Shown: positions 17,816 to 25,982 of the stretch, piece after piece
Layout of the letters: the number at the start of each line of letters is the position of its first letter
How positions within the stretch are numbered: position 1 is the stretch's first letter
From: Polaromonas sp.
Lineage (GTDB): Bacteria > Pseudomonadota > Gammaproteobacteria > Burkholderiales > Burkholderiaceae_C
DNA length: 64,000 nt
Direction of reading: 5' to 3'
NCBI GenBank assembly: GCA_013297865.1
Contig: JAAFIP010000003.1
Location: 239,801-303,800 of the forward strand
Notes under the pieces: model-generated
Database searches by the model: none
Told to the model about the DNA's origin: nothing
Seen by the model: the letters and a program-made list of their open reading frames with translations, nothing else
Position numbers and translations under genes: made by a program

Positions 17816-18730
17816 TCAGACAGGAAACACACCCGTAGAAAGATAGCGGTCACCCCGATCGCACACGATAAACACAATCACCGCATCCTGCACCTGCTGC
17901 GACACTTGCTGGGCTACCCAGCAGGCCCCTGCAGCCGAGATGCCTGCAAAGATGCCTTCCTGGCTGGCCAGCTCGCGGCACATGTTCTCGGCGTCCTGCT
18001 GGCTGACATAAATCAGTTCGTCCACGTTCGTGGGATCGTAGATTTTGGGCAGATACTCCTGCGGCCATTTGCGGATGCCCGGAATGCGCGAGCCCTCCGA
18101 GGGCTGGGCACCGACGATGCGGATGGCGGGGTTTTTGGACTTGAGATACTTCGACACGCCGGTGATGGTGCCCGTGGTGCCCATGGCACTCACAAAATGC
18201 GTCACCTTGCCGCCTGTCTGCTCCCAGATCTCGGGCCCGGTGGTCTCAAAGTGCACCCGGGGATTGTCTTGGTTGGCAAACTGGTCCAGCACCCTGCCCT
18301 TGCCCTCCAGTTGCATCTTGTCGGCCAGATCGCGGGCATATTCCATGCCGCCGCTCTTGGGCGTAAGGATCAGCTCTGCCCCAAACGCTTTCATCGTCTG
18401 CGCCCGTTCAATACTCAGGTCTTCCGGCATGATCAGCACCATGCGGTAGCCCTTGATCGCTGCGGCCATGGCCAGCGCAATGCCCGTGTTGCCCGAGGTG
18501 GCCTCAATCAGCGTGTCACCGGGGCGGATATCGCCACGCTCTTGCGCGCGCTGGATCATCGACAGCGCAGGCCGGTCTTTCACGCTGCCTGCGGGGTTGT
18601 TGCCCTCGAGTTTGCCCAAAACTATATTGCGTCGCTCGGCGTTGACTGCCGCGCCAATGCGCTGCAGACACGCCACGGGCGTTTTGCCAATGGCGTCTTC
18701 AATCGTTGGATAGGTATTTTGCATAGTCAT
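17816..18730 (-). CDS. cysM: Cysteine synthase B
   Basis: This 304-residue PLP enzyme makes cysteine from O-acetylserine and sulfide or thiosulfate. The PLP lysine lies in NNPAGSVKDRPAL. The substrate loop is EATSGNTGIALAMAAA, and the phosphate-binding glycine loop is SAMGTTGTITGVSKYL. CysM rather than CysK is favoured by the length, the N-terminus YPTIEDAIGKTP and the segment GIRKWPQEYLP. The start may be ATG 18730 or ATG 18724. It is the first gene of the run cysM-NUDIX-tusA-like and is divergent from tRNA-Leu. Confidence 0.93.
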   Translation of the reverse strand: MTMQNTYPTIEDAIGKTPVACLQRIGAAVNAERRNIVLGKLEGNNPAGSVKDRPALSMIQRAQERGDIRPGDTLIEATSGNTGIALAMAAAIKGYRMVLIMPEDLSIERAQTMKAFGAELILTPKSGGMEYARDLADKMQLEGKGRVLDQFANQDNPRVHFETTGPEIWEQTGGKVTHFVSAMGTTGTITGVSKYLKSKNPAIRIVGAQPSEGSRIPGIRKWPQEYLPKIYDPTNVDELIYVSQQDAENMCRELASQEGIFAGISAAGACWVAQQVSQQVQDAVIVFIVCDRGDRYLSTGVFPV

Positions 18731-18791
18731 CCCCGTAATGTGCCATAATTATGGGCTTAGCACATCGCGTCGATGTCGCAAACTCCTCACT

Positions 18792-18878
18792 GCCGGAGTG
18801 GCGAAATTGGTAGACGCAGCAGACTCAAAATCTGCCGATTGAGAGATCGTGCCGGTTCGATTCCGGCTTCCGGCACCA
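18792..18878 (+). tRNA. tRNA-Leu (anticodon CAA)
   Basis: This is an 87-nt class II tRNA with the CCA end encoded. The 7-bp acceptor stem pairs GCCGGAG with TTCCGGC (one G-U). The D-arm has GGTAGACGC. The anticodon stem GCAGA/TCTGC encloses a CTCAAAA loop with anticodon CAA, which reads UUG. A variable arm and the T-arm GGTTCGATTCC follow. Confidence 0.97.
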
Positions 18879-18883
18879 CGAAC

Positions 18884-18922
18884 AAGCCCGCGAAGGAACA
18901 CCTCCTTCCGGGCTTTTTTTTG
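18884..18922 (+). terminator. Rho-independent terminator after tRNA-Leu
   Basis: AAGCCCG and CGGGCTT pair, with an inner GAAGGA/TCCTTC stem, and are followed by eight T residues. It lies 6 bp after the tRNA. Confidence 0.93.
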
Positions 18923-19018
18923 CAGTTATCGCCGCTCGCAACACCTCAAAGTGCGTTGAAATTTCAAGAAGATGTCATGAAGTATGGAGAGTTCACAAAG
19001 TAAAGCTTCACTTGCAAC

Positions 19019-20011
19019 TCACTGGGGACCTACTTTCTCAGTAACAGGCTGACCAGTTTCAGCATCTGCTATCCAGACGAAAGAACTATTTTTCCCGAGC
19101 TCTCCTTTGACGATGTACCGTTTATTGGGTACAGGGTCGAAGTCAACGATGCCTTCAACGCGGTAGAAAGAGCCAGCAATCTGGCTAAATATCGATTGAA
19201 TGGGTGCTCCGGTTAGATGTGTACCAATCAACTTGACTTTCATTCTTTGCGCGGGTACTTCGCGAGCAGTCAGGCTTGTGCTTAATGAAAAGCCCCTCCC
19301 AGAGTTGTTTCTTTGGCTATCTACAATTGAATTTCTAATTGATTTGCCGTCTATTTCAGCCATCACAAACAACTGCGCCTTCGATCCGCTCTCAGCTTGT
19401 CCTGAGTCTTCTACTGTTGCCACTATTTGGGTCGAGATAGACAAGTCCGTTTTACCAAGCGGAGCCAAAAACATTTGTCTGAGCGCTGTATCTTGAGCTG
19501 GGTGGCGGATAGGTCTTTCAGTTGTTTCCGCAGGGTAGACGATGACGAATCTAGCCTTGGGTGGAATGGCTACGCGCCCAGTAAACAATAGTCCACGCCA
19601 AAAATCTGATTTATCCCGGATGGTTGAAGCGGTCAGCGTCCCTAGTTGCGCTTTGTTTTCGTCAAGAAATGCGAACTGCGGAATCATTACTTTTGATTGC
19701 CGTTTGATCACATCAACATCAAACTGTGGGGACTGAAATTCGAGATAGCCCTGTTTTCCATTTTGAGGGATTGCGAAAGCTTTAAAGTAGCTCTTACCTT
19801 CTGGAAAGGAAAAAACTGATGAGTTCTCGTTAAATTCGATGGCTTTGCTATCAGCACCGAGAAAATCTTCAAACGCCATGTCCGAGTACGACAAAGCAGT
19901 TATAGTCTTGTTGAGTAACGGTTGCTTCAGTTCGGCGACTGTAGTGCAACCTCCCAGCAACAGTAACAAAATCAGTGCAAAAAACCGAATGGACTCAGTC
20001 GTGAAGTTCAT
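19019..20011 (-). CDS. Predicted outer-membrane or periplasmic lipoprotein, possibly MalM-like
   Basis: The protein has 330 residues. A type II signal sequence is clear, with a hydrophobic stretch ending in the lipobox LLLGGC at Cys22. The body has no enzyme motif that I recognise. The segment SYFKAFAIPQNG and a beta-rich C-terminus are vaguely like the MalM family of maltose-operon lipoproteins, but I do not assign that with confidence. The gene is clearly less G+C-rich than its neighbours and uses more A/T-ending codons. It stands alone beside tRNA-Leu, which suggests acquisition by transfer. Confidence 0.7.
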   Translation of the reverse strand: MNFTTESIRFFALILLLLLGGCTTVAELKQPLLNKTITALSYSDMAFEDFLGADSKAIEFNENSSVFSFPEGKSYFKAFAIPQNGKQGYLEFQSPQFDVDVIKRQSKVMIPQFAFLDENKAQLGTLTASTIRDKSDFWRGLLFTGRVAIPPKARFVIVYPAETTERPIRHPAQDTALRQMFLAPLGKTDLSISTQIVATVEDSGQAESGSKAQLFVMAEIDGKSIRNSIVDSQRNNSGRGFSLSTSLTAREVPAQRMKVKLIGTHLTGAPIQSIFSQIAGSFYRVEGIVDFDPVPNKRYIVKGELGKNSSFVWIADAETGQPVTEKVGPQ

Positions 20012-20115
20012 TTTATTTTTCCTTTTTGAATCTCAGACAAGGCTTCAATAAAGCGTGTTGAACTGACGCAATAAATCTTGTTATAAAAGACTCCTGCTGT
20101 CAATAGCAAAGACCA

Positions 20116-20586
20116 TCAACCACCTCCCACCAATCCACACTGTCGCCAAGCCTCATATACCGTCACCGCCACCGAGTTCGACAGATTCAAACTCCGCTGT
20201 CCTTCGATCATCGGCAACCGCAGCCTTTGTGCTGTGGCAAATGACTCGCGCACCGCCACTGGCAGGCCTGCAGTCTCTGACCCGAACACGAACCAATCTC
20301 CGGCTGCAAAGGCCTGCGCAAACACGCTGTGGCTGCCTTTGGTGGTCATGGCAAACATGCGGTCTGCCTTGGGCGACTGCGAGGATAAAAATGCGTCCCA
20401 CGAGGCATGGCGCTTCACATCGGCATACTCGTGGTAGTCCAGCCCGGCGCGGCGCATGTAGCGGTCTTCCATGCTGAAGCCCAGCGGCTCAATCAGGTGC
20501 AGCGCGCAGCCAGTGTTGGCACACAGGCGGATGACATTGCCCGTATTGGGCGGGATTTCGGGGTGGACAAGAACGACGTTAAACAT
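20116..20586 (-). CDS. trmL: tRNA (cytidine(34)-2'-O)-methyltransferase
   Basis: The protein has 156 residues and is of the SPOUT class. It has the opening NVVLVHPEIPPNTGNVIRLC, then LIEPLGF, the SAM-binding knot loop VFGSETAGLP and the final MIEGQRSLNLSNSVAVTVYEA. These motifs and the length match TrmL, which methylates the wobble ribose of tRNA-Leu isoacceptors. Its neighbour, tRNA-Leu(CAA), is 1.2 kb away and would be one of the known TrmL substrates. I attach no significance to that proximity. Confidence 0.94.
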   Translation of the reverse strand: MFNVVLVHPEIPPNTGNVIRLCANTGCALHLIEPLGFSMEDRYMRRAGLDYHEYADVKRHASWDAFLSSQSPKADRMFAMTTKGSHSVFAQAFAAGDWFVFGSETAGLPVAVRESFATAQRLRLPMIEGQRSLNLSNSVAVTVYEAWRQCGLVGGG

Positions 20587-20639
20587 GGCGGTATTGTGGC
20601 CTAGTAGGGCACTGCTACGGGCTACACTATGGGCCAGTC

Positions 20640-22211
20640 ATGAGTTTGATCAAATCCGCCTCCGTAGTTTCCTTGCTGACCCTGGCCTCGCGCATCACCG
20701 GCCTGGTGCGTGAGCTGCTGATGGCGGCCATGTTTGGCGCCAGCGCCATGACCGATGCGTTCAATGTGGCGTTTCGCATTCCCAACCTGCTGCGTCGCCT
20801 GTTTGCCGAAGGCGCGTTCAGTCAGGCGTTTGTGCCGATTCTGGCGGCCAGCAAGGAAAAAGACGGCGACGCAGCCACCAAAGCACTGGTGGACAAAGTG
20901 GCCACCGTGCTGGCCTGGGCTCTGCTGGTGGTCAGCATTATCGGCATCGCCGCCGCGCCAATCCTGGTGTATGCGATGGCCAGTGGCCTGAAGCAAAACC
21001 CGCAGGCTTTCGACTCGGCCAGTTTCATGACGCGGCTGATGTTTCCGTACATTGCCTGTATGTCCCTGGTAGCGCTGGCTGCGGGCGTGCTCAACACCTG
21101 GAAAAAGTTTGCCGTGCCCGCAGCCACCCCGGTGCTGCTCAACCTGTGCATGATCGGCGCAGCCTGGCTGCTGGCGCCCTGGTTCAAAGCCCGCGGGATA
21201 GAGCCGATTTACGCCATGGCAGTCGGCGTGATGGCCGGTGGGCTGCTGCAGCTGGGAGTGCAACTGCCCGCGTTGCGTGCTCTGGGCCTGCTGCCCCGCA
21301 TCTCGCTGCGCTGGGCAGGCATCCAAGCCGCCTGGCAGCACGACGGCACGCAAAACATTCTGCGCCTGATGCTGCCCGCGCTGCTGGGTGTGAGCGTGGC
21401 GCAGTTGTCGCTGCTGATCAACACGCAGATCGCCTCGCACCTGGCCACCGGCTCGGTCAGCTGGCTGACCTATGCCGACCGTTTGATGGAGTTTCCTACC
21501 GCCATGCTGGGCGTGGCCTTGGGCGTGGTGCTGATGCCGCAGCTGGCCGCGGCCAAAGCGGCTGGCAACGACCAGAAATATTCCGACATGATTGACTGGG
21601 GCATGCGCCTGGTGCTTTTGCTGTCAGTGCCCAGCGCGGTGGCGCTGTTGACGTTTTCGCAGCCGCTGGTGGCGGTGCTGTACCACTACGGCGCGTTCAA
21701 GGATGCTGATGTGCCCCAGGTGGCCCGCGCGCTGATGGGCTATGGCGTAGGCCTGATCGGCCTGGTGGCCATCAAGGTGCTGGCCCCCGCCTACTACGCC
21801 CGCCAGGACATCAAGACCCCGGTCAAAATCGCTGTGCTGGTGCTGATTTTTACGCAGATCCTCAACTACATCCTGGTGCCCTACTTGCAGCACGCTGCGC
21901 TGGCCTTGTCTATTGGCCTGGGCGCCCTGCTCAACGCGCTGTGCCTGCTGTGGGGGCTGCTGCGTAACAAAACTTACATACCGCAACCTGGCTGGGGGCG
22001 GCTGGTGTTGCAGGTGCTGGCGGCCAGTGCCTTGCTTGCTGTATTTTTGATGTGGGCCAGCCACAGCGCCCTGCTGCCCTGGCTGGCTCTGCAAAGCACG
22101 ATTGTGATACGCATTGGGCTTTTAGCCCTTGTAATTATCGCGGGGGCAGCTATTTATTTCATAGCATGCTGGGCCGCAGGCCTGAAACTCATGGCGCTGT
22201 TGCGAAGATGA
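20640..22211 (+). CDS. murJ: Lipid II flippase MurJ
   Basis: This is a 523-residue membrane protein of the MVF/MOP superfamily, with about 14 helices, that moves lipid II across the inner membrane for peptidoglycan synthesis. The N-terminus SASVVSLLTLASRITGLVRE and the AFRIPNLLRRLFAEGAFSQAF stretch are highly characteristic. It starts at ATG 20640, divergent from trmL by 53 bp. Near the 3' end (22118-22166, residues about 493-509) the coding sequence matches the dispersed palindromic repeat. The repeat supplies most of the last predicted membrane helix, IAGAAIYFIA, without breaking the frame. Confidence 0.96.
   Translation: MSLIKSASVVSLLTLASRITGLVRELLMAAMFGASAMTDAFNVAFRIPNLLRRLFAEGAFSQAFVPILAASKEKDGDAATKALVDKVATVLAWALLVVSIIGIAAAPILVYAMASGLKQNPQAFDSASFMTRLMFPYIACMSLVALAAGVLNTWKKFAVPAATPVLLNLCMIGAAWLLAPWFKARGIEPIYAMAVGVMAGGLLQLGVQLPALRALGLLPRISLRWAGIQAAWQHDGTQNILRLMLPALLGVSVAQLSLLINTQIASHLATGSVSWLTYADRLMEFPTAMLGVALGVVLMPQLAAAKAAGNDQKYSDMIDWGMRLVLLLSVPSAVALLTFSQPLVAVLYHYGAFKDADVPQVARALMGYGVGLIGLVAIKVLAPAYYARQDIKTPVKIAVLVLIFTQILNYILVPYLQHAALALSIGLGALLNALCLLWGLLRNKTYIPQPGWGRLVLQVLAASALLAVFLMWASHSALLPWLALQSTIVIRIGLLALVIIAGAAIYFIACWAAGLKLMALLRR
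22118..22166 (-). repeat. Dispersed palindromic repeat, copy 4, inside murJ
   Basis: ATCGCGGGGGCAGCTATTTA, then TTTCATAGCA, matches the repeat core and hairpin, and the preceding CTTTTAGCCC matches the GGCC-side arm. It is read through as part of the murJ frame, encoding the last membrane helix. Confidence 0.75.
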
Positions 22212-22278
22212 TGAATCCCTGCGCACAGGCCTGGATTCATGCACAGGGCTTTCGCAGAGAGCGTTTTTATGCCACAGT

Positions 22279-23136
22279 ATGGGCGTGCAAATTCCTTATG
22301 ACATCCCTACGCCGCTGGAGTATTTCGCCAGCCTGGTAGCCAGCGACGACCAGTTTCCCATGCTGGAGGCCGCAGCATCGCTGGCCCAAGACGAATACCC
22401 CGGGTTGGACGTGCAGCAGGTGCTGGGCGATGTGGACCAACTGATTGCCCGGCTCAAGCGCCGCATCCCCGCCGATGCCCCTGCCATCCAGCGCCTGCGT
22501 GCGATCAACCAGTTTTTCTACCGCGACCTCAGCTTTGCGGGCAACGTTAACAACTACTACGACCCTGACAACAGCTACCTCAACGCCGTGTTGCGCACCC
22601 GCAAGGGCATTCCCATCAGCCTGGCGGTGCTCTGGGTGGAGGTGGCGCAGGCTATCGGGCTGAACGCCCGCGGCGTGGCTTTTCCGGGGCATTTCCTGAT
22701 CAAGATCAACCTGCCCAAAGGCCAGGTGGTGATTGACCCGCTCAACGGCCAGAGCCTCAGCCGTGAAGACCTGAGCGAGCGCCTGGAGCCCTACAAACGG
22801 CGCAGCGGCCTGATCGACGACTACGACGTGCCCATGGGCCTGTATCTGCAGCCTGCCCAGCCCCGCGACATCATTGCCCGCATGCTGCGCAACCTCAAGG
22901 AAATCCACAAAACCCAGGAGGACTGGTCACGCCTGGTCAGCGTGCTGGACCGCGTGATAGTGCTGCAGCCAGACTCCTGGAGCGACTACCGCGACCGCGG
23001 CCTGGCCCACGCCGAGCTGGGCCACCTGCAACGCGCGGTGCCCGACCTGGAAACCTACCTGGCCAAAGCCGAAGAAGCCCTGGACCTGGACGCCATCGCC
23101 GAGCGCGTGGCCGAGCTGCGCAGCATGCCGGGGTAG
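22279..23136 (+). CDS. SirB1 family protein (transglutaminase-like with TPR)
   Basis: The protein has 285 residues. The N-terminal two thirds is a transglutaminase-like SirB1 domain. It includes INQFFYRDLSFAGNVNNYYD, RKGIPISLAVLWVEVA and GVAFPGHFLIKI. The C-terminal third contains one or two tetratricopeptide-like helices (VSVLDRVIVLQPDSWSDYRD and following). Similar proteins are widespread in proteobacteria with poorly defined function, sometimes called 'SirB1' or YchA-like. It follows murJ by 67 bp in the same direction and may be co-transcribed. No catalytic claim is made. Confidence 0.85.
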   Translation: MGVQIPYDIPTPLEYFASLVASDDQFPMLEAAASLAQDEYPGLDVQQVLGDVDQLIARLKRRIPADAPAIQRLRAINQFFYRDLSFAGNVNNYYDPDNSYLNAVLRTRKGIPISLAVLWVEVAQAIGLNARGVAFPGHFLIKINLPKGQVVIDPLNGQSLSREDLSERLEPYKRRSGLIDDYDVPMGLYLQPAQPRDIIARMLRNLKEIHKTQEDWSRLVSVLDRVIVLQPDSWSDYRDRGLAHAELGHLQRAVPDLETYLAKAEEALDLDAIAERVAELRSMPG

Positions 23137-23148
23137 TGTTTTTTCAGA

Positions 23149-23214
23149 CTATTTATAAGTCTTTTAGGCCTCCAGCCCAATAAAAAGCCGCGGGAACAGC
23201 TATTAAATAAGTAG
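23149..23214 (-). repeat. Dispersed palindromic repeat, copy 5
   Basis: The copy is somewhat diverged. It has ATTTATAAGTCTTTTAGGCC, then CCAGCCCAATAAA, GCGGGAACAGCTATTAAA and TAAGTAGC. It lies between the convergent SirB1-like and GlxA-like genes and could serve as a bidirectional terminator. Confidence 0.8.
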
Positions 23215-23217
23215 CGT

Positions 23218-24249
23218 CTACGCTGCCGATGGCGTGCCCAGTTTGCCTGCTGCATGCCAGGCTCTGCGTAGCTGGGTATCGGAATGAAAGCCCGCTGTCT
23301 GCGCTGCCTGCCCTACCGACTGCCCCGCCGCCAAAGCATTTTCTGCCAACGCCAGCCGGATGCTGCGCAGATAAGCCAACGGGGCCTGGCCCACATGGTC
23401 GCCAAAGAGGCGCGCCAGATGCCGGGGTGAGGTGCAGGCAACTTCGGCCATGCGGGTCACACTCCAGTCACCCAGCGGCGTGCTGCTGATGGCATCTTGC
23501 ACGCGGTGCACGCTGGGGTGCAGGTGCGCGCGGCCTTGCAGAAACGGCGACAGTTCAGGGGCGTTGGGGCCACGGCGCAGGGGCAGCACCATCACCTGCG
23601 TCACGCGGGCAGCTATGGCCTCGCCACACACCTGGGCGATCAAATGCACCGCCAGGTCAATGCCCGTGGTAATGCCTGCACTCGAATACACACCACGCTT
23701 TTCGTCAATGACAAACACACGGTTGGCCTGCACATCGCACAGCGGCTCGATACGCTTGAGCGCGTCCAGCTCCAGATGGTGGGTGGCCACGCGCGCATGG
23801 GCCAGCAGGCCCGCCTGCGCCGCCAGCAGCGCGCCCGCACACACTGTGACAAGGCGGTGCGGCGAATGGGGCGCCTGCAACTGCCTGGCTACGCTGCGCA
23901 GCCAGTGCGTAACCTGCCGCACCTGTGCGCCATGCTTGCCGCTCGCTTCATCGGGGCTGCCCAGCAAGGCCAGCCAGGTGGGCGCAGCCAGCTCCAGCGG
24001 CAGCGGCTCGATCTGCGCAATCTGTGCGCCGACCGAGCTGTATGCGTCGCTGTGCGGCCCCACAAAGCGCAGCTTGAACGCCGCGGGCTTGCCTTGGCGC
24101 TCCAGTGATTGGTTGGCTATCCGAAAGGCCTCCGCAGGGCCGGCCCAGTCCAGGATCAAGGTGTCGGGCAGCAAGACAAACAGCACCTCGATGGCCGCAC
24201 TTGCCGCATTGGTGCGCACGGATGGCAAAGGGGCGAGAGTAGTTTTCAA
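23218..24249 (-). CDS. GlxA family transcriptional regulator (DJ-1/PfpI plus AraC domains)
   Basis: The protein has 343 residues and two domains. The N-terminal DJ-1/PfpI-like amidotransferase domain is at about residues 18-215; its conserved Cys lies in TVCAGALLAAQAGLL and a SAGITTGIDLA segment follows. The C-terminal AraC/XylS DNA-binding domain spans about residues 235-340 (ACTSPRHLARLF and QAAQTAGFHSDTQLRRAW). This class is typical of GlxA/FtrA-like regulators of nitrogenous compound catabolism. A DUF1272 gene and an isochorismatase-family gene lie upstream on the same strand and are its likely operon partners. Confidence 0.9.
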   Translation of the reverse strand: MKTTLAPLPSVRTNAASAAIEVLFVLLPDTLILDWAGPAEAFRIANQSLERQGKPAAFKLRFVGPHSDAYSSVGAQIAQIEPLPLELAAPTWLALLGSPDEASGKHGAQVRQVTHWLRSVARQLQAPHSPHRLVTVCAGALLAAQAGLLAHARVATHHLELDALKRIEPLCDVQANRVFVIDEKRGVYSSAGITTGIDLAVHLIAQVCGEAIAARVTQVMVLPLRRGPNAPELSPFLQGRAHLHPSVHRVQDAISSTPLGDWSVTRMAEVACTSPRHLARLFGDHVGQAPLAYLRSIRLALAENALAAGQSVGQAAQTAGFHSDTQLRRAWHAAGKLGTPSAA

Positions 24250-24485
24250 AGGCAGCCCTGCGGTTTGAACACCCGCTCGGTAGAAGGTGGGTATTTGGCC
24301 AATCTGCCCGCAGGGCGAATAGGCCTGCGCAGCAGCTCGCCTCCGCAGTTAGGGCAAATGCCTTTGAGCTTATCGTCAGCGCAGTGTTGGCAAAAAGTGC
24401 ATTCAAACGAACAGATACGCGCCAGCATGGAATCGGGCGGCAGGTCCGCATTGCAGCATTCGCAACCGGGTCGCAGGGCTAGCAT
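24246..24485 (-). CDS. DUF1272 zinc-binding protein
   Basis: This 79-residue protein starts at the ATG at 24485 with AAGGAG upstream. It is rich in paired cysteines (PGCECCNADLPPD, RICSFECTFCQHCADD, GICPNCGGEL), which match the DUF1272 family, a small zinc-finger-like protein. The function is not known. Its stop overlaps the start of the GlxA-type gene by 4 bp, which implies translational coupling. Confidence 0.88.
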   Translation of the reverse strand: MLALRPGCECCNADLPPDSMLARICSFECTFCQHCADDKLKGICPNCGGELLRRPIRPAGRLAKYPPSTERVFKPQGCL

Positions 24486-24517
24486 GGCATTCTCCTTGGG
24501 TTGGGTTGGCACCTGGG

Positions 24518-25081
24518 TTATTGCGCGGCAAGCTGCGCCAAGGTCGCCTGGGCCGTCATGACATTGGCAAAGCGGTCTTGCAGTACCGTGGCCGTGCGCA
24601 TTTTGATATCTGCCGCACTCAGCGTGCTGCCATCGGGCTGGCGCATGTCCCATGTGAGGGTGGCGTCCAGCGCGTAGTCCACGGCAAATCCCAGGTCAGA
24701 CGCATGCCGTGTGGTGGTCTCGCAGCATTGCTCGGTACGGATGCCGCTGACGATAATTTTGCCAATCTGGTTTTGGCGCAGCCACACCTCCAGTCCCGTG
24801 CCCACCAGCGCGCTATGGCGGTTTTTGTGGAAAGTGGCCGCAGCGTCAAAATCTGCCAGGCCCTGGATGGCCTGGATATGGCCCGACTCCACAGCAAAAG
24901 CGTTGTCAGCGGTCTTGGGGCCCTCCACATGGAAAATCCGCACGATGGGGATGTTTTTGGCCGCGCAGTTTTGAATCAACATGTTTTGCGCGCTAAGGTA
25001 GGCGGGCATGTTGTGCTCGGTGTAGTAGGGACGATGGCGAAACGATTCTTGTGCATCAATCACTATCAGACAGGTTTTCAT
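24518..25081 (-). CDS. Isochorismatase-family cysteine hydrolase
   Basis: The protein has 187 residues. The N-terminal strand LIVIDAQESF carries the catalytic Asp10, the conserved Lys is in ATFHKNRHSAL, and the nucleophilic Cys lies in IVSGIRTEQCCETTTRHA. These are the three catalytic residues of the family, which hydrolyses isochorismate, nicotinamide, N-carbamoyl compounds or similar amides. The neighbouring DUF1272 and GlxA-type genes, in the same direction with a 32-bp gap, suggest a small regulated unit. The substrate is not assignable. Confidence 0.9.
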   Translation of the reverse strand: MKTCLIVIDAQESFRHRPYYTEHNMPAYLSAQNMLIQNCAAKNIPIVRIFHVEGPKTADNAFAVESGHIQAIQGLADFDAAATFHKNRHSALVGTGLEVWLRQNQIGKIIVSGIRTEQCCETTTRHASDLGFAVDYALDATLTWDMRQPDGSTLSAADIKMRTATVLQDRFANVMTAQATLAQLAAQ

Positions 25082-25620
25082 GGGTCAGGCTCCTTTGCTT
25101 AAGAGTCTAAATTTTTATGGATATTCTATGACTAAGCCGTTCGTTGAACGACAAGTGTCGATCGTTTTCGGACATGTTTTTAGTTTTCTATGACTTGGTT
25201 GTGCTTTGCCATTTGCTTGGGGATTTGAGATGGTTTGTTTGTCTCAGGTTTTTTAACAGCCCGCGGCAAGGCTCTGTAGCTGAAGTTCACCCTGGACGGG
25301 CGATGGGACATGTCGCTGCAAAAAATCTCCGAAAACACGCGTGATGCTGGGTAGTTATCTTGAGATGGTGGGCCGCGCCTTTCTGCGATTTTTTCATCGA
25401 CACGCTCCCATCGCTTCACCCTGGCGGATGGGTTTGTTCAAAGCCCGCGCGCCGGGGGAGGATGGGGGATTCTTTGCGCTCTGTGCGCTCTGTACACTCC
25501 GCACCTGCCCTGGATTTGCAAGGACTGACAGGCGCGTCTGAAGGGGGGAGTAAGACCCGACCGACCAAGGCGCATGCCCCACCGCGAAACCTCCGAGCGG
25601 AACCCCAAGCCAGTGAAGAG

Positions 25621-25817
25621 CACGCTGCCCAGGTGCCCTGGGGTAGTCCACCCAATCAGAGCGCCGGGCTCGAGGAACGGAAAAATTTGGGATCAGAACC
25701 GGGCGCTGTCTGAGCGCAGCGAGTTTGCCCGGTTCCCCAAATTTTGAGTACCGCAGATGCTTCCCGCGAAGCGGGCCGGCGCTCGGGTGGACTACCCCAG
25801 GGCGCCTGGGTAGCGTG
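25621..25817. repeat. Long interrupted inverted repeat (cruciform-like element)
   Basis: The outer arms 25621-25653 and 25785-25817 are complementary at 31 of 33 positions. An adjoining stem pairs GAGCGCCGG (25659-25667) with CCGGCGCTC (25776-25784). An inner stem pairs GAACCGGGC (25696-25704) with GCCCGGTTC (25727-25735), with AAATTT on both flanks, and the tip is GCGCT-5-AGCGC. Together they give a nested, almost 200-bp foldback. It contains no gene. It could be a non-autonomous mobile element or a decayed terminator-like array. Confidence 0.8.
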
Positions 25818-25874
25818 CGGTCTCAGACAAAGAGCTACAAAAGGCAAAAAGATCAACGTTTACAAACCAAACAA

Positions 25875-25922
25875 GCCCCCAGCCCAATAGAATATCGCGG
25901 AAGCAGCTATTAAAAATGTAGC
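25875..25922 (-). repeat. Dispersed palindromic repeat, copy 6
   Basis: It reads CCCAATAGAATATCGCGG, AAGCAGCTATTAAAAATG, then TAGC, and ends 60 bp before the methyltransferase start. Confidence 0.85.
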
Positions 25923-25982
25923 GTTTTACTCTGCAATATTTGAAATCGTTCCAGTTCAACAGGTTTTTCGGTATAAATCACC

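Larger units (their letters stand above)
25082..25982. other. 900-bp non-coding region with structured repeats
   Basis: No convincing gene is present; small open frames here show no family motifs. The stretch holds a large near-palindromic element (25621-25817), a G+C-rich flank from about 25430, and dispersed repeat copy 6 next to the methyltransferase start. At 25271-25340 a short frame reading LKFTLDGRWDMS could be a coding remnant, but I cannot name it. Confidence 0.6.

Noticed and set aside
18878-20115. Genomic island integrated at tRNA-Leu
   Set aside because: No integrase and no direct repeat of the tRNA 3' end were found; only the composition of one gene is unusual.
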